Shown: piece after piece, positions 1 through 9,892 of the stretch
How the letters are laid out: each line of letters begins with the position of its first letter
How positions within the stretch are numbered: position 1 is the stretch's first letter
DNA from: Granulicella sp. L60
Lineage (GTDB): Bacteria > Acidobacteriota > Terriglobia > Terriglobales > Acidobacteriaceae
DNA length: 64,000 nt
Direction: 5' to 3'
NCBI RefSeq assembly: GCF_009765825.1
Contig: NZ_LMUR01000015.1
Span: 261,635 to 325,634 of the forward strand
Made by a program: the position numbers and the translations under genes
The notes under the pieces: generated by a model
Databases searched by the model: none
Told to the model about the DNA's origin: nothing
The model's input: only the letters and a program-made list of their open reading frames with translations

Positions 1-3000
1 GCTCCAGTTGGAGCTACCTGTGGACGCCGACTGTTGTGAACTCCTCGACGACGCTCTTGAGCCGAGCGGTGGATGACAGCGCCAACCTGGAAAGCCCAAA
101 TAGTGGGGTCACCGTCAATGTACTCCCGCAGACCTGCCCTTGTAGTATTTGGAACTCCTCGTACGTTCCTGGAACCGTAGATAGCGGTGACAGCAATGCC
201 GTTGAATTGGGTGTCAAATTCCGTGCGGATGCAGACGGCTCCGTCATAGGCGCCCGTTTCTATAAAGCAGCAGCAAATACGGGTACCCATATAGGTCACG
301 TCTGGTCCAGCGCAGGAACAATACTGGGAACCGCTACTTTTACCAGCGAGAGCAGCTCTGGCTGGCAGCAGGTCAATTTCGCATCCCCGATTTCGGTGCT
401 TGCGAATACAACCTATATTGTTTCCTATTTTGCGCCAGTAGGACACTACTCGAATGACTCAAATTATTTTGAACAATCTGGTGCAGATAATCCTCCTCTG
501 CATGCTCTAGCAAGCGGGGTTGACGGTCAAAACGGAGTCTATGTCTATCCGCCTTCTAATACCGCGGGTGGTTTCCCCACGTCTAGTTCTCTTTCGACAA
601 ATTATTGGGTAGATGTCGTCTACACTTCTTCCAATACTTACAACATAAGTGGGACGATAAGTGGGTTTGGAGGCCTTGGAGCAACGCTGAGCCTGGCTGG
701 GACAGAGACGCTAACGACGACAGCGGACGCGTCTGGTAATTACAGTTTCAATGGTGTGGCTAACGGAAGCTACAGTATCTCTGCGAGCAATCCAGGTGTC
801 ACCTTCACTCCTTCAAGTCAGTCAGTGACCATCAATGGCGCTGTGGTAACTGGTGTCAACTTTACGGCTGTCGTGACCAATCCATTGAGTGTCTCAGGAA
901 CAATCACTGGTGGCGCGGGAGCGACTGTGAACCTCGGTGGAAGTGCTTGGGCCACAACAACGGCAGATGCATCTGGGAATTATTCGTTTGGTGGGCTATT
1001 GAACGGTTCTTACAATGTTACGCCTTCTGAGACCGGTTATATCTTTAGTCCAGGCCTACAGTCCGTGGTTCTAACGGGGACAAGTGCCGCTGGTGTAAAT
1101 TTCCAGGGACAGGCTTGTAATTGCAGCTCGATTTGGCAGCCATCGGCAACACCAGCGTTGATTGATAGTAACGACGCCACTCCGATCGAAGTTGGCGTTA
1201 CGTTTACAGCTGATGGTCCTGGCTTTGTCACCGCGCTAAGGTTCTACAAAGCAAGTACAAACGTGGGTAACCACATCGGACATGTGTGGACTAGCTCTGG
1301 TGTTCTGCTAGGTAGCGCAACGTTTACTGGCGAAACGGCATCCGGGTGGCAGCAAGTAGCCTTCTCCACGCCTATCCAGGTGTCGGCAAACACTCCCTAT
1401 ATCGCATCCTATTACGCACCTTCAGGGCACTACTCCGCAGATACGAACTATTTTGCAACGGCGGGAGTGAACAGCCCACCGCTTCACGCATTGGCAAATG
1501 GCGTCGATGGTCCAAATGGGCTGTATCTTTACACCACAAGCCAGAGCGGTGCTTTTCCTACCAACACCTACTCATCAACCAATTATTGGGTAGATATTTT
1601 GTACACTGGCGCCCAGGCATACAGCATTAGTGGAACTATTACGGGTGGAGCAGGAGCCACCGTAACGTTGAGCGGGACGAGCAGTGCAACGACCACCGCG
1701 GATGGTTCCGGAAACTATATCTTCAATGGCATCTACACTGGTTCTTATTCGATCACTCCAAACCTCGCGGGCGCTGCCTTCGTTCCCGGCAACCAAGTTG
1801 TGTCAATAGCTGCAGCTAACGTCACGGGTGTTAACTTTGTCGTGCCGCAAATCTGCCCATGCAATACAATTTGGCAGCCTTCAACACAACCTGGAACGGT
1901 TGATGCAGCTGATCCCTTATCATACGAGCTTGGAGTTAAGTTCCGCGCAGACTCTGATGGCTACATTCTCGGAGTACGCTTTTATAAGGCAGTTGCGAAT
2001 ACCGGCGTTCACATCGGTAATCTCTGGTCTACTACGGGAAACATAAATCCGCTCTCGCAAGCCGCGTTTGTAAATGAGAGTGTTTCGGGATGGCAACAGG
2101 TACTATTCGAAAATCCTGTACCGGTTAGCGCAAATACTGCGTATATCGCCTCCTACTTTGCTCCATCGGGGCACTACTCAGATGACCAGTCGTTCTTTGC
2201 CACTGCGGGCGTTGATAGCGCACCTTTGCACGCGTTGGCAAATGGAGTGAATGGTCAGAACGGCGTCTTCTCGCAGTCGTCGGCTAGTGTGTTACCAGTG
2301 GGTAGCTTTAACGCCAGTAACTACTGGGTGGACGTGATCTACGCGACGACAATGACGCACAGCCTTGGAGGGATAATTACTGGCGCTGGTGCCGCGGAAG
2401 CGACAATTGCTCTGAACGGTATGGCAACTGCGACCGCCACTTCAGACTTGTTTGGAAACTATAGCTTCGGCGGCCTTGCCGATGGGACTTACACGGCGAC
2501 GCCAAGCAAATCTGGCTATGTCTTCAGTCCTGGAAGTCAAACGATTACCATTAGTGGAGCACACAATCTCGCTGTCAACTTTACCACCGGACCATTGACT
2601 TATGTTGTTTCGGGCACGATCGCTGGAGGACCTGGGATCACAGTATCTTTGGTGGGGACATCTACGGCAACTGCCACCACGGATACCTCCGGAAATTACA
2701 GTTTTCCTGCGGTGCCAAACGGCACGTATACGGTAACGCCAAGCGCTGTGGGATTTACTGTCAGCCCCATCAACCAGAACATCACTGTCAATGGAGCGAA
2801 TGTGGGGGCAGTAAACTTCACCGCCACCGCTATCACTTACTCGATTACTGGCACGATCAGCGGAGGCGCAGGAGCGACAGTGAGTCTGACGGGGGCGGCC
2901 AATGCTACAACTACAGCTGATACTTCCGGAAATTACAGTTTTTCCGGCGTAACGAGCGGGTCTTACACCATAATCCCTGCCAAGACTGGCCTGGTCTTTA

Positions 3001-5225
3001 CTCCGACAACTCTTGCCGCCACGGTCGCAGGAGCGAATGTCCTCGGCGCGAGCTTTGCCGTGCCACAAAATTGCCCATGCGACACAATATGGCAGCCTGC
3101 AGCAATGCCCTCCGTTATTGATGCCGCGGATAATAAAAGTATCGAAGTTGGAGTCAAATTTCGCTCCGACTCCAGTGGATATATAGTGGGAATAAGATTT
3201 TACAAGAGTGCGGCGAATGTCGGAACTCACAAAGGGAATCTCTGGTCGAGTACGGGAACGTTGCTTGCAACTGCGACCTTCACCAATGAGGGAAGCTCCG
3301 GATGGCAGCAGGTCTTCTTCACCAATCCGGTTGCGATCGCGGCGAACACGACTTACGTTGCTTCGTACTTCGCGCCAGAGGGTAATTACTCAGGCGACTC
3401 GAGTTTTTTTGCAAGTGCAGGAGTGGATACTCCTCCGCTGCACGCGTTAGCCAATGGGGTTGACGGCTCGGACGGAGTCTACCTCTACGGCCCTAGTAGC
3501 GGATTTCCGATTAGCAGTTTTAGCGCCGCGAATTACTGGGTCGATGTCATATATGTGCCGACATACACTATCTCGGGCACTATTAACGGAGCCGGTGGTG
3601 CTGGTGCAACGGTAAACTTAAGTGGGGCAGTGACGGCTAGCACCACAGGAGACGCATCTGGCAATTTCAGCTTTAGCGGATTGACCAGTGGTAGTTACAC
3701 GGTTGTACCCAGCAACACCGGATATGTATTTTCCCCGACAAGTCAGAGTGTGATGGTGAACGGGAGCAATGTTACCGTTCCTGCTTTTACTGCTACTCCT
3801 CAGACTTATACCATCTCCGGTACGATCAGTGGGACAGGAGGTAATGGAGCAACTGTGAGTCTAAGTGGAGCAGCAACAGCTACCATTACTGCGAATGCTT
3901 CCGGCTTCTACACTTTCTCTGGCTTAGCAAATGGATCGTACACGCTGACACCGACCAAGACTGGCTACGTCTTTACACCTGCAAGCCAAGTAGTCACGAT
4001 TAGTGGAGCAAATGCGGCTGCGAACTTCACTTCGGTAATACCGACATATGCAATTACTGGCACGATCAGCGGGGCAGCGGGCAATGGAGCGACTGTGAGT
4101 TTAAGTGGAGCAGCAACAGCTACCACTACAGCGAATGCTTCCGGCGGTTACACTTTCTCCGGTTTAGCAAATGGATCGTACACACTGACACCGGCCAAGA
4201 CCGGCTATGTCTTTACGCCGACAAGTCAGGCAGTCACGGTTGGCGGAGCAAATGCGACCGTAAACTTCACCTCAGCGCAAGCATTCACGCTCTCTGGCAC
4301 GATCAGCGGTGCTGGTGGGTCGGGAGCTACAGTGACGTTGACGGGAGCAGCGACAGCTGCAGTGACCGCCAATAGCTCCGGTGTTTATAGCTTCTCCGTT
4401 AGAAACGGCTCGTACATGGTAACGCCCACAAAAGCTGGATACGCGTTCACTCCAACGAGCCAAGGAGTTACGGTGAGCGGAGCGAATAAGACCGCAAATT
4501 TCAGCTCAGCGGTGACCTATACGATCACTGGCACGATCAGTGGAGCTGGAGGCAATGCAGCAACAGTCAGTCTCACCGGAACCTCATCAGCTACCACGAC
4601 AGCAAGTGCCTCCGGTGTCTATAGCTTCACCGTTGTGAATGGCTCGTACACGGTAACACCCATCAAAGCTGGATATGTATTGACTCCAGCGAATCAGGCA
4701 GTCACCGTAAGCGGAGCGAACAAGACCGCAAACTTTAACTCAGCACCGACCTATGCGATCACTGGCACGATCAGTGGAGCTGGAGGTAATAGCGCGACGG
4801 TGAAACTGACTGGAGAAGGGACGGCTACTACGACGACGAATAGTTCCGGCGCGTATATGTTATCCGGCGTAGTGAACGGCACGTACACTGTGACGTCTAC
4901 TAAAACTGGCTATGTCTTTACGCCGGCAAGTCAGGCAGTCACAGTTAATGGAGCGAATGCTACAGCGAACTTCAGCTCTGCAGCTCAAACCTATACGATC
5001 AGCGGCACGATTACCCACGGATCGGGTGCGACGGTGAAGTTGACGGGAGCGGCAACAGCTTCTGTGACTGCGAACTCGTCGGGAGCCTTTACATTTACGG
5101 GTGTGACGAATGGATCGTATACTGTTACGCCTAGCAAATCCGGTCTTACATTTACTCCTTTGAGCAAAGCGACAACGGTCAACTCGGGGAATGTGACGGG
5201 ATTGAACTTCGTTGTTCTCCAGTGA
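1..5225 (+). CDS. Giant secreted repeat protein with four DUF4082 domains (5' end outside the window)
   Basis: The frame is open from base 3, so the gene starts upstream of the window. The first visible residues (WSYLWTP...SRAVDDSANLE) resemble the end of an Ig-like domain of the kind that precedes DUF4082. Four DUF4082 domains (each about 163 residues, opening CxCxxIW and closing NYWVDxxY) lie at nt 135-624, 1116-1604, 1854-2342 and 3072-3554. Between and after them are 13 beta-sandwich repeats of about 75 residues (SGTIxG...GATVxLxG...SGxYxFxGxxNGSYTVTP...GYxFTP), the carboxypeptidase-regulatory/CnaB-like fold. The last seven are in tandem. No catalytic motif or C-terminal anchor is visible and the protein ends on the last repeat. 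A role as a surface or secreted adhesin-like matrix protein is inferred. It is convergent with the sugar genes that follow. Confidence 0.88.
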   Translation, partial: SSWSYLWTPTVVNSSTTLLSRAVDDSANLESPNSGVTVNVLPQTCPCSIWNSSYVPGTVDSGDSNAVELGVKFRADADGSVIGARFYKAAANTGTHIGHVWSSAGTILGTATFTSESSSGWQQVNFASPISVLANTTYIVSYFAPVGHYSNDSNYFEQSGADNPPLHALASGVDGQNGVYVYPPSNTAGGFPTSSSLSTNYWVDVVYTSSNTYNISGTISGFGGLGATLSLAGTETLTTTADASGNYSFNGVANGSYSISASNPGVTFTPSSQSVTINGAVVTGVNFTAVVTNPLSVSGTITGGAGATVNLGGSAWATTTADASGNYSFGGLLNGSYNVTPSETGYIFSPGLQSVVLTGTSAAGVNFQGQACNCSSIWQPSATPALIDSNDATPIEVGVTFTADGPGFVTALRFYKASTNVGNHIGHVWTSSGVLLGSATFTGETASGWQQVAFSTPIQVSANTPYIASYYAPSGHYSADTNYFATAGVNSPPLHALANGVDGPNGLYLYTTSQSGAFPTNTYSSTNYWVDILYTGAQAYSISGTITGGAGATVTLSGTSSATTTADGSGNYIFNGIYTGSYSITPNLAGAAFVPGNQVVSIAAANVTGVNFVVPQICPCNTIWQPSTQPGTVDAADPLSYELGVKFRADSDGYILGVRFYKAVANTGVHIGNLWSTTGNINPLSQAAFVNESVSGWQQVLFENPVPVSANTAYIASYFAPSGHYSDDQSFFATAGVDSAPLHALANGVNGQNGVFSQSSASVLPVGSFNASNYWVDVIYATTMTHSLGGIITGAGAAEATIALNGMATATATSDLFGNYSFGGLADGTYTATPSKSGYVFSPGSQTITISGAHNLAVNFTTGPLTYVVSGTIAGGPGITVSLVGTSTATATTDTSGNYSFPAVPNGTYTVTPSAVGFTVSPINQNITVNGANVGAVNFTATAITYSITGTISGGAGATVSLTGAANATTTADTSGNYSFSGVTSGSYTIIPAKTGLVFTPTTLAATVAGANVLGASFAVPQNCPCDTIWQPAAMPSVIDAADNKSIEVGVKFRSDSSGYIVGIRFYKSAANVGTHKGNLWSSTGTLLATATFTNEGSSGWQQVFFTNPVAIAANTTYVASYFAPEGNYSGDSSFFASAGVDTPPLHALANGVDGSDGVYLYGPSSGFPISSFSAANYWVDVIYVPTYTISGTINGAGGAGATVNLSGAVTASTTGDASGNFSFSGLTSGSYTVVPSNTGYVFSPTSQSVMVNGSNVTVPAFTATPQTYTISGTISGTGGNGATVSLSGAATATITANASGFYTFSGLANGSYTLTPTKTGYVFTPASQVVTISGANAAANFTSVIPTYAITGTISGAAGNGATVSLSGAATATTTANASGGYTFSGLANGSYTLTPAKTGYVFTPTSQAVTVGGANATVNFTSAQAFTLSGTISGAGGSGATVTLTGAATAAVTANSSGVYSFSVRNGSYMVTPTKAGYAFTPTSQGVTVSGANKTANFSSAVTYTITGTISGAGGNAATVSLTGTSSATTTASASGVYSFTVVNGSYTVTPIKAGYVLTPANQAVTVSGANKTANFNSAPTYAITGTISGAGGNSATVKLTGEGTATTTTNSSGAYMLSGVVNGTYTVTSTKTGYVFTPASQAVTVNGANATANFSSAAQTYTISGTITHGSGATVKLTGAATASVTANSSGAFTFTGVTNGSYTVTPSKSGLTFTPLSKATTVNSGNVTGLNFVVLQ
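3560..5222 (+). repeat. Seven tandem coding repeats of about 230 bp
   Basis: Seven consecutive copies of the 75-78 residue beta-sandwich unit make up the 3' third of the giant repeat gene. Copies two and three (about 3800-4035 and 4036-4270) are nearly identical in DNA over long stretches, including the GCAAATGGATCGTACAC core, which points to recent duplication or gene conversion. Confidence 0.8.
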
Positions 5226-5311
5226 TAGTGGCGCGGATGGCGGGGGTAATTCTTGGGAAATGTATCGGTTAGAGCGCGCTTGATTCAATGGTTTGCTATC
5301 AATAGGGTCGT

Positions 5312-6472
5312 TTAGGAGCTGAGCGCCTGAAGTGTCTCGATAATATAGTCTTGCTCGGACTCAGTCATTTGGTGGAAGAGGGGGAGAATCAGCGCGGTAT
5401 CGGTGGCGAGGTTAGTCTGTGGTAGAGCGTGGTCCCAGCGCTCTGAGCGGTAGGGTGGTTCACGATGTATCGCCATGATTGCTCGCCGCGTGGAGATCTT
5501 TTTCTCCAGCAATTCCTGCATGACAGCGTCGCGTCTTGCTGCAAAAGCACCGACCAGGCGCACTAGGTAGGACTGGTAGTTATGGCGGCAATTAGCGGGG
5601 ACCATAGGCATCCGCAACCATGGAAGCGTTTGAAGAGCTTCAGTGTAACGCGCGGCCAAGTAACGTCGCCGCTGCAGAAAATCGCTCAGACGGCTAAGTT
5701 GTGTAATGCCTACCGCCGCCTGCATGTCTGTCATGCGGAAGTTGAAGCCGACTTCATCGTATGTCTCAGTGGTGGTCTGCATTGCATTATGGCGAACCAC
5801 ATCTGACAAACTCATGGCGTGCTGTCTGAGCCGCCGAAGCCTCTCTGCGAGTTTAGCGTCGCTCGTGGTGATCATTCCACCCTCACCGGTTGTTAGCACT
5901 TTGCGGGGATGGAAGCTGAAGCATGCCATCGTGCCCAGAGGCTGGCCAATCAGTCTTCCGTTATACTCGGAGCCGATGGCGCACGCAGCGTCCTCGATCA
6001 CGGTGAGATTATGCCTGGCAGCTACGGCTAAAATGCCATCCATGTCCGCCGGAAGTCCAACCTGGTGAACTACAAGTATAGCTTTTGTGCGCGGTGAGAT
6101 AACCTCTTCGATCCGACCGGGATCGAGATTATAAGTTTCCAGATCGATGTCACCGAAGACCGGGGTTGCTCCGGTGTGGGCGATCGAGTTAGCAGTGGCG
6201 ATAAAGGAGAGGCTCGGGCAGATAACCTCGTCTCCCGAGCCTATGCCACTTGCCAGCAGTGCAAGATGGAGTGCAGTAGTACAGGAGGAAACGGCAACGG
6301 AATAGTCGCAACCAATATACGCCGAGAACTTCACCTCGAATTCGGCGGCGCGAGGTCCTTGCGTTACCCAACCGGTGCGCAGTACGTCGATAACGGCCTG
6401 TTCTTCCTCAGCCCCTATATATGGACGAGCGACAGGAATCATCTTCGTAACAGGAGTCGAGAGAACACTCAC
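5312..6472 (-). CDS. DegT/DnrJ/EryC1/StrS-family sugar aminotransferase
   Basis: This is a PLP-dependent transaminase of fold type I that normally adds an amino group to a keto nucleotide sugar for polysaccharide synthesis. Its 386 residues are full length for the family. Visible motifs are the N-terminal PVARPYIGAEE and GWVTQGP, the SSCTTALHLAL cofactor loop, the VIEDAACAIGSEY aspartate region, and SFHPRK followed by TTGEGGM, with the Schiff-base lysine in HPRK. The start is a GTG that overlaps the upstream epimerase stop (GTGA). A strong GGAGGTG stands just before it, which favours this start over the ATG ten codons later. It is the last gene of a minus-strand sugar operon. The substrate cannot be read from sequence. 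Confidence 0.88.
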   Translation of the reverse strand: MSVLSTPVTKMIPVARPYIGAEEEQAVIDVLRTGWVTQGPRAAEFEVKFSAYIGCDYSVAVSSCTTALHLALLASGIGSGDEVICPSLSFIATANSIAHTGATPVFGDIDLETYNLDPGRIEEVISPRTKAILVVHQVGLPADMDGILAVAARHNLTVIEDAACAIGSEYNGRLIGQPLGTMACFSFHPRKVLTTGEGGMITTSDAKLAERLRRLRQHAMSLSDVVRHNAMQTTTETYDEVGFNFRMTDMQAAVGITQLSRLSDFLQRRRYLAARYTEALQTLPWLRMPMVPANCRHNYQSYLVRLVGAFAARRDAVMQELLEKKISTRRAIMAIHREPPYRSERWDHALPQTNLATDTALILPLFHQMTESEQDYIIETLQALSS

Positions 6473-7458
6473 TTTTCACCTCCTACGGCAGCTGACATCT
6501 CCAACCTAGTTTCATTGCGCCACTGGATTAACGTCTTCAGGCCAGTTTCGAGATCTGTCTGTGCTCTGAAGCCTAGCATCTTCTCAGCTTTCTCGATTGC
6601 AGCGCGACGTGTTTGAACATTGTTTACTTTTCGTGCTTCGTGGTACTCCGGCTTGAGGTGTGATCCGGTAACCTCCAGTAGCATATGGCATAATTCATTC
6701 AAGGTCGTTTCAACACCCATTCCAACATTAAAGATCTCGTCAGTGACGTCGGATACGAGGCCCGCAACATTTGCGCGAGCCACATCCTCTACAAACACGA
6801 AATCCATCGACTGTGAGCCATCTCCAAAGATTTTTGGAGATTGGCCGTTTTCAATAGCATCCATCCAGCGGACCAACACCTCAGTGTAGACACCGTCCAG
6901 ATCCATACGCGGTCCATAGATATTGAAGTAACGAAAGGCAACGTAAGGCAGCTGAAACATTTCGTAATAAGCCCGAAGCATTTGTTCGTTAGCTATCTTG
7001 CCAGCTCCATAAAGAGTCCGATTATTAAATGGGTGGCTCTCATCCATTGGAAGATAGGAGGGATTACCGTAGACAGAGGCTGAGGACGCTGCCACGATCT
7101 TCTTGACCTTGTGACGAACCGCACTCTCCAAAACATTTGAGGTGCCATCCATGAGAACCTGGACAGCTTCACGCGGCGCTTCGGCACAGCGGGTGATACG
7201 GAGAGCAGCTTGGTGAAAAATATAGTCGACACCATCTATAGCGCCGTCTACCGCATTGGCATCACGTATATCTCCGTCAATGATTATCACGTTTCCTTTT
7301 CTTTTTGCGCTCTCTAGATTTCTCAAGTTTCCACGGACAAAGTTATCCAATACGCGCACTTCAGTTGCACCTGCATTCAGCAGCTGGTCTGCAGTGGCGC
7401 TCCCTACGAAACCTGCTCCGCCTGTGATGAGTATCTTCGCCCCTTGAATAGGATTCAT
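6469..7458 (-). CDS. NAD-dependent nucleotide-sugar epimerase/dehydratase (SDR)
   Basis: This is an extended short-chain dehydrogenase of the UDP-glucose 4-epimerase/dehydratase type. Visible are the Rossmann motif TGGAGFVGS near the N-terminus, a DGDIRD segment, SSASVYG and the catalytic tyrosine/lysine pair in LYGAGK, then RYFNIYGPRMD and FVFVEDVARA. The ATG at 7458 is preferred because GGAGAG stands eight bases upstream. A GTG six codons further upstream also keeps the frame open but lacks a clear ribosome site. It overlaps the downstream aminotransferase by four bases, so the two are probably translationally coupled. The likely task is to epimerise or dehydrate a UDP- or dTDP-sugar. The exact substrate is unknown. 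Confidence 0.88.
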   Translation of the reverse strand: MNPIQGAKILITGGAGFVGSATADQLLNAGATEVRVLDNFVRGNLRNLESAKRKGNVIIIDGDIRDANAVDGAIDGVDYIFHQAALRITRCAEAPREAVQVLMDGTSNVLESAVRHKVKKIVAASSASVYGNPSYLPMDESHPFNNRTLYGAGKIANEQMLRAYYEMFQLPYVAFRYFNIYGPRMDLDGVYTEVLVRWMDAIENGQSPKIFGDGSQSMDFVFVEDVARANVAGLVSDVTDEIFNVGMGVETTLNELCHMLLEVTGSHLKPEYHEARKVNNVQTRRAAIEKAEKMLGFRAQTDLETGLKTLIQWRNETRLEMSAAVGGEK

Positions 7459-7547
7459 TTCAGGCTCTCCTGCCACTTCCCTAACTGTTTATCACCAGTC
7501 TTCATAATAATTGCCCAACTTGACGCGAACGATTGCTCAACTGACTA

Positions 7548-8237
7548 CTATGTACGATGCCGAATTACTCGCGCAGGTACTCCCGCTACGACTGCATATT
7601 CCGGAACATCGACAGTAACTACAGCCCCCGCGCCGACAATGGAATGAGCACCCACATGAACACCGGGAAGAATTGTGGAATTTGTACCAATATCCGCTCC
7701 GTAGCCTATGACTACCGGCTTGATACTGAGTTCTGTCGCAATGATGGGGACGTCTATCGGCTTACCCGTGTGGGAGGATCCGAGCACCTTCGCTCCTGGA
7801 CCCCACCCTACGTAATCCTCAATAACCAGATCCCGAGCATCGAAGTAGGCGTGGGGGCCGATCCATACATGGTTGCCGATGCGGCATGTTCCGTCAAATC
7901 TTCCCTGAATCATCGTTTGAGGCCCGATGAACACGGCATTTCCAAGCTCCATGGTCTCGGGATGCTTCAAGACAACCTCGGGGCTAATCTGCAGGCTATG
8001 TCCAGCCGTTCGACACATTGCACGAAAGATCATGCGCCGAAGCTGGGTTTCAAAGATGCCCTCCTCGCTCCGATATCTGGAGTACAGAGCGAGTAGCTCG
8101 AGCGGCGAATGATTCTGTTTTAAGTGCGCAGCGAAGTCCCATTCCCAACCTGGATCAAAGAGTATTTTAGTGCTTCCGAACACCGCAGGCACAGCTCTGG
8201 CCTTCGAGGTTTTTGCTGTCTCGCGCTCAACCAACAT
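7548..8237 (-). CDS. Left-handed beta-helix (hexapeptide-repeat) acyltransferase
   Basis: The protein has 229 residues. The C-terminal two thirds are hexapeptide repeats (LGNAVFIGP, IGNHVWIGPHAYFD, VVIGYGADIGTNSTILPGVHVGAHSIVGAGAVVTVDVPEYAVVAGVPARVI), the fold of CoA-dependent sugar O- or N-acetyltransferases. The closing VAGVPARVI is typical. The GSSHTGK segment supplies a candidate catalytic histidine. The N-terminal 80 residues are helical and not recognised. GGGAGAG precedes the ATG, and the gene overlaps the upstream aminotransferase by 11 bases, so it belongs to the same operon. It may acetylate a sugar of the repeat unit. Confidence 0.85.
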   Translation of the reverse strand: MLVERETAKTSKARAVPAVFGSTKILFDPGWEWDFAAHLKQNHSPLELLALYSRYRSEEGIFETQLRRMIFRAMCRTAGHSLQISPEVVLKHPETMELGNAVFIGPQTMIQGRFDGTCRIGNHVWIGPHAYFDARDLVIEDYVGWGPGAKVLGSSHTGKPIDVPIIATELSIKPVVIGYGADIGTNSTILPGVHVGAHSIVGAGAVVTVDVPEYAVVAGVPARVIRHRT

Positions 8238-9333
8238 GGCAACTCTCCCGGAGCTCGGATACGACCCGTTCGATCGTTTGCGTGCGGATACCTGGGTACA
8301 TCGGAAGTGAGAGAATACGATTCTTAACTCTCTCGGCTACCGGGAAGTCGCCCTCCTTGTAGCCAAGAAAACGGTAAGCCTCTTGTAGATGAAGTGGTAT
8401 CGGATAATGCAGCCCAGATTCAATGCCAGCGTCAGTCAATTGATGGCGAAGGGCATCGCGATTGGACGTTTGAACGACGTAAAGATGATAAACGTGATGG
8501 CCGTAGTCCATTTCGTTGGGTATCTCAATATCGGTATCAACGAATGCTTTGTCGTACGCTGCTGCCGCTTGGCGCCGCTGATTATTCCATCGGTCGAGAT
8601 ACTTGAGCTTTACGGAAAGAATTCCACCTTGAAGCCCATCCATGCGCATATTGAGTCCGGGGAATATATGTTCATATCTTTTTGATGATCCGTGATCGCG
8701 CCATAACCGAATGCGCTGTGCAAGGTCACCATCGTCAGTAGTCACAGCTCCGCCTTCACCACAGGCTCCAAGATTTTTCCCTGGATAAAAGCTGAAGCAT
8801 CCAGCTATGCCGAATGCACCTGCTTTACGGCCTTTATATTCTGCACCATGAGCCTGGCATGCGTCTTCAACTACTGGAATACCATGGAGGTTTGATATTT
8901 CAAGGATCCGGTCCATATCCGCAACCTGCCCATAGATATGGACAGGGATGATGGCGCGGGTTTTGCTCGAGATAGCTGCTTCGAGCAGCGCAGGATTCAT
9001 CGTGAAGGAAACAGGGTCAATATCTATAAATACGGGACGAGCTCCAACGGCTGTAATAGCCTCTGCGGTGGCGATAAAGGTATGAGGAACTGTAATGACT
9101 TCATCTCCAGATCCGATGCCGAGAGCTGCCAGAGCCAGTTGAATGGCAGCAGTTCCAGTATTCACTGCCACGCAGTGGGTCGTTCCGACATACGCAGCAA
9201 ACTCCTGCTCGAATCTCTGAACCTCAGGTCCCAACACAAAGGTCGACTCATTGAGGACGCGATCAAATACATCGCGAAGCTCTTCCTTTATTTCGCTGTG
9301 CAGTAACTTCAGGTCCACAAAAGGGATCTTCAT
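8227..9333 (-). CDS. DegT/DnrJ/EryC1/StrS aminotransferase (WbpE-like)
   Basis: This is a PLP-dependent nucleotide-sugar transaminase of 368 residues. Visible are the N-terminal MKIPFVDL typical of this family, NTGTAAIQLAL, GDEVITVPHTFIATAEAI, VVEDACQAHGAEY, and SFYPGKNLGACGEGGAV, in which the PGK lysine would form the Schiff base. It lies directly downstream of a WbpD-like N-acetyltransferase with an ATGA overlap and two genes after an Idh/MocA oxidoreductase. That order suggests oxidation, amination and N-acetylation at C3 of a UDP-sugar, as in di-N-acetylated uronic acid synthesis. The pathway is inferred from context. No WbpA-type 6-dehydrogenase is present in the window. Confidence 0.88.
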   Translation of the reverse strand: MKIPFVDLKLLHSEIKEELRDVFDRVLNESTFVLGPEVQRFEQEFAAYVGTTHCVAVNTGTAAIQLALAALGIGSGDEVITVPHTFIATAEAITAVGARPVFIDIDPVSFTMNPALLEAAISSKTRAIIPVHIYGQVADMDRILEISNLHGIPVVEDACQAHGAEYKGRKAGAFGIAGCFSFYPGKNLGACGEGGAVTTDDGDLAQRIRLWRDHGSSKRYEHIFPGLNMRMDGLQGGILSVKLKYLDRWNNQRRQAAAAYDKAFVDTDIEIPNEMDYGHHVYHLYVVQTSNRDALRHQLTDAGIESGLHYPIPLHLQEAYRFLGYKEGDFPVAERVKNRILSLPMYPGIRTQTIERVVSELRESCHVG

Positions 9334-9890
9334 TTTTTCTCCATTTGTCTCAGCGTGCGAGCAGGATTACCCGCGACAGTCGTATTAGGAGGAACATCAC
9401 GAGTAACGACACTGCCAGCGCCTACTGTGGAAAATTCACCGATAGTAACTCCGCAGAGAATTGTGCAACTTGTGCCTATTGATGCACCACGTTTCACAAG
9501 TGTCCGAACAACCTGCCAGTTTGCTTCAGTCTGCAGTTCACCACCGGCGTTCGTGGCGCGGGGATACTTGTCGTTGATGAACGAAACATTATGGCCAACG
9601 AAAACATCGTCTTCAATCTGAACGCCTTCGCAGATGAACGTGTGGCTCGAGATCTTTACGTTCCTACCTATTTCAGCGTTCTTCTGGATCTCGACGAACG
9701 TCCCAATTTTGCTGTTTTCGCCAATCGAACATCCATAGAGATTCACGAATGCAAAGACACGCACACCCTCACCTAGCTTTACATCGGGAGCGATGCGGCT
9801 GAACTCGGACATCTCGCGACGCGATGTCTCAGGCGCAATTTGGCCTTTGTAGAGAGGCCACAAATCGATATTGATTCGAGGATCAGTCAT
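9330..9890 (-). CDS. Hexapeptide N-acetyltransferase (WbpD/WlbB-like)
   Basis: This 186-residue left-handed beta-helix protein has the layout of UDP-2-acetamido-3-amino-2,3-dideoxy-glucuronate N-acetyltransferases: VKLGEGVRVFAFVNLYGCSIGENSKIG, then VEIQKNAEIG, ISSHTFICEGVQIEDDVFVGHNVSFINDKYPRA, and the closing GASIGTSCTILCGVTIGE...TTVAGNPAR. The ATG at 9890 lies two bases from the oxidoreductase stop, fitting translational coupling. An internal ATG at MSEFSRIAP is an alternative. It probably acetylates the amino group made by the adjacent aminotransferase. The family is clear and the substrate is inferred. Confidence 0.87.
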   Translation of the reverse strand: MTDPRINIDLWPLYKGQIAPETSRREMSEFSRIAPDVKLGEGVRVFAFVNLYGCSIGENSKIGTFVEIQKNAEIGRNVKISSHTFICEGVQIEDDVFVGHNVSFINDKYPRATNAGGELQTEANWQVVRTLVKRGASIGTSCTILCGVTIGEFSTVGAGSVVTRDVPPNTTVAGNPARTLRQMEKK

Positions 9891-9892
9891 CT

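Noticed and set aside
2442..3230. Long open frame (262 codons) on the minus strand inside the giant repeat gene
   Set aside because: It is antisense to repeat-coding sequence, has no ribosome site and a Cys/Ser/Arg-rich composition. It is a shadow of the plus-strand gene.
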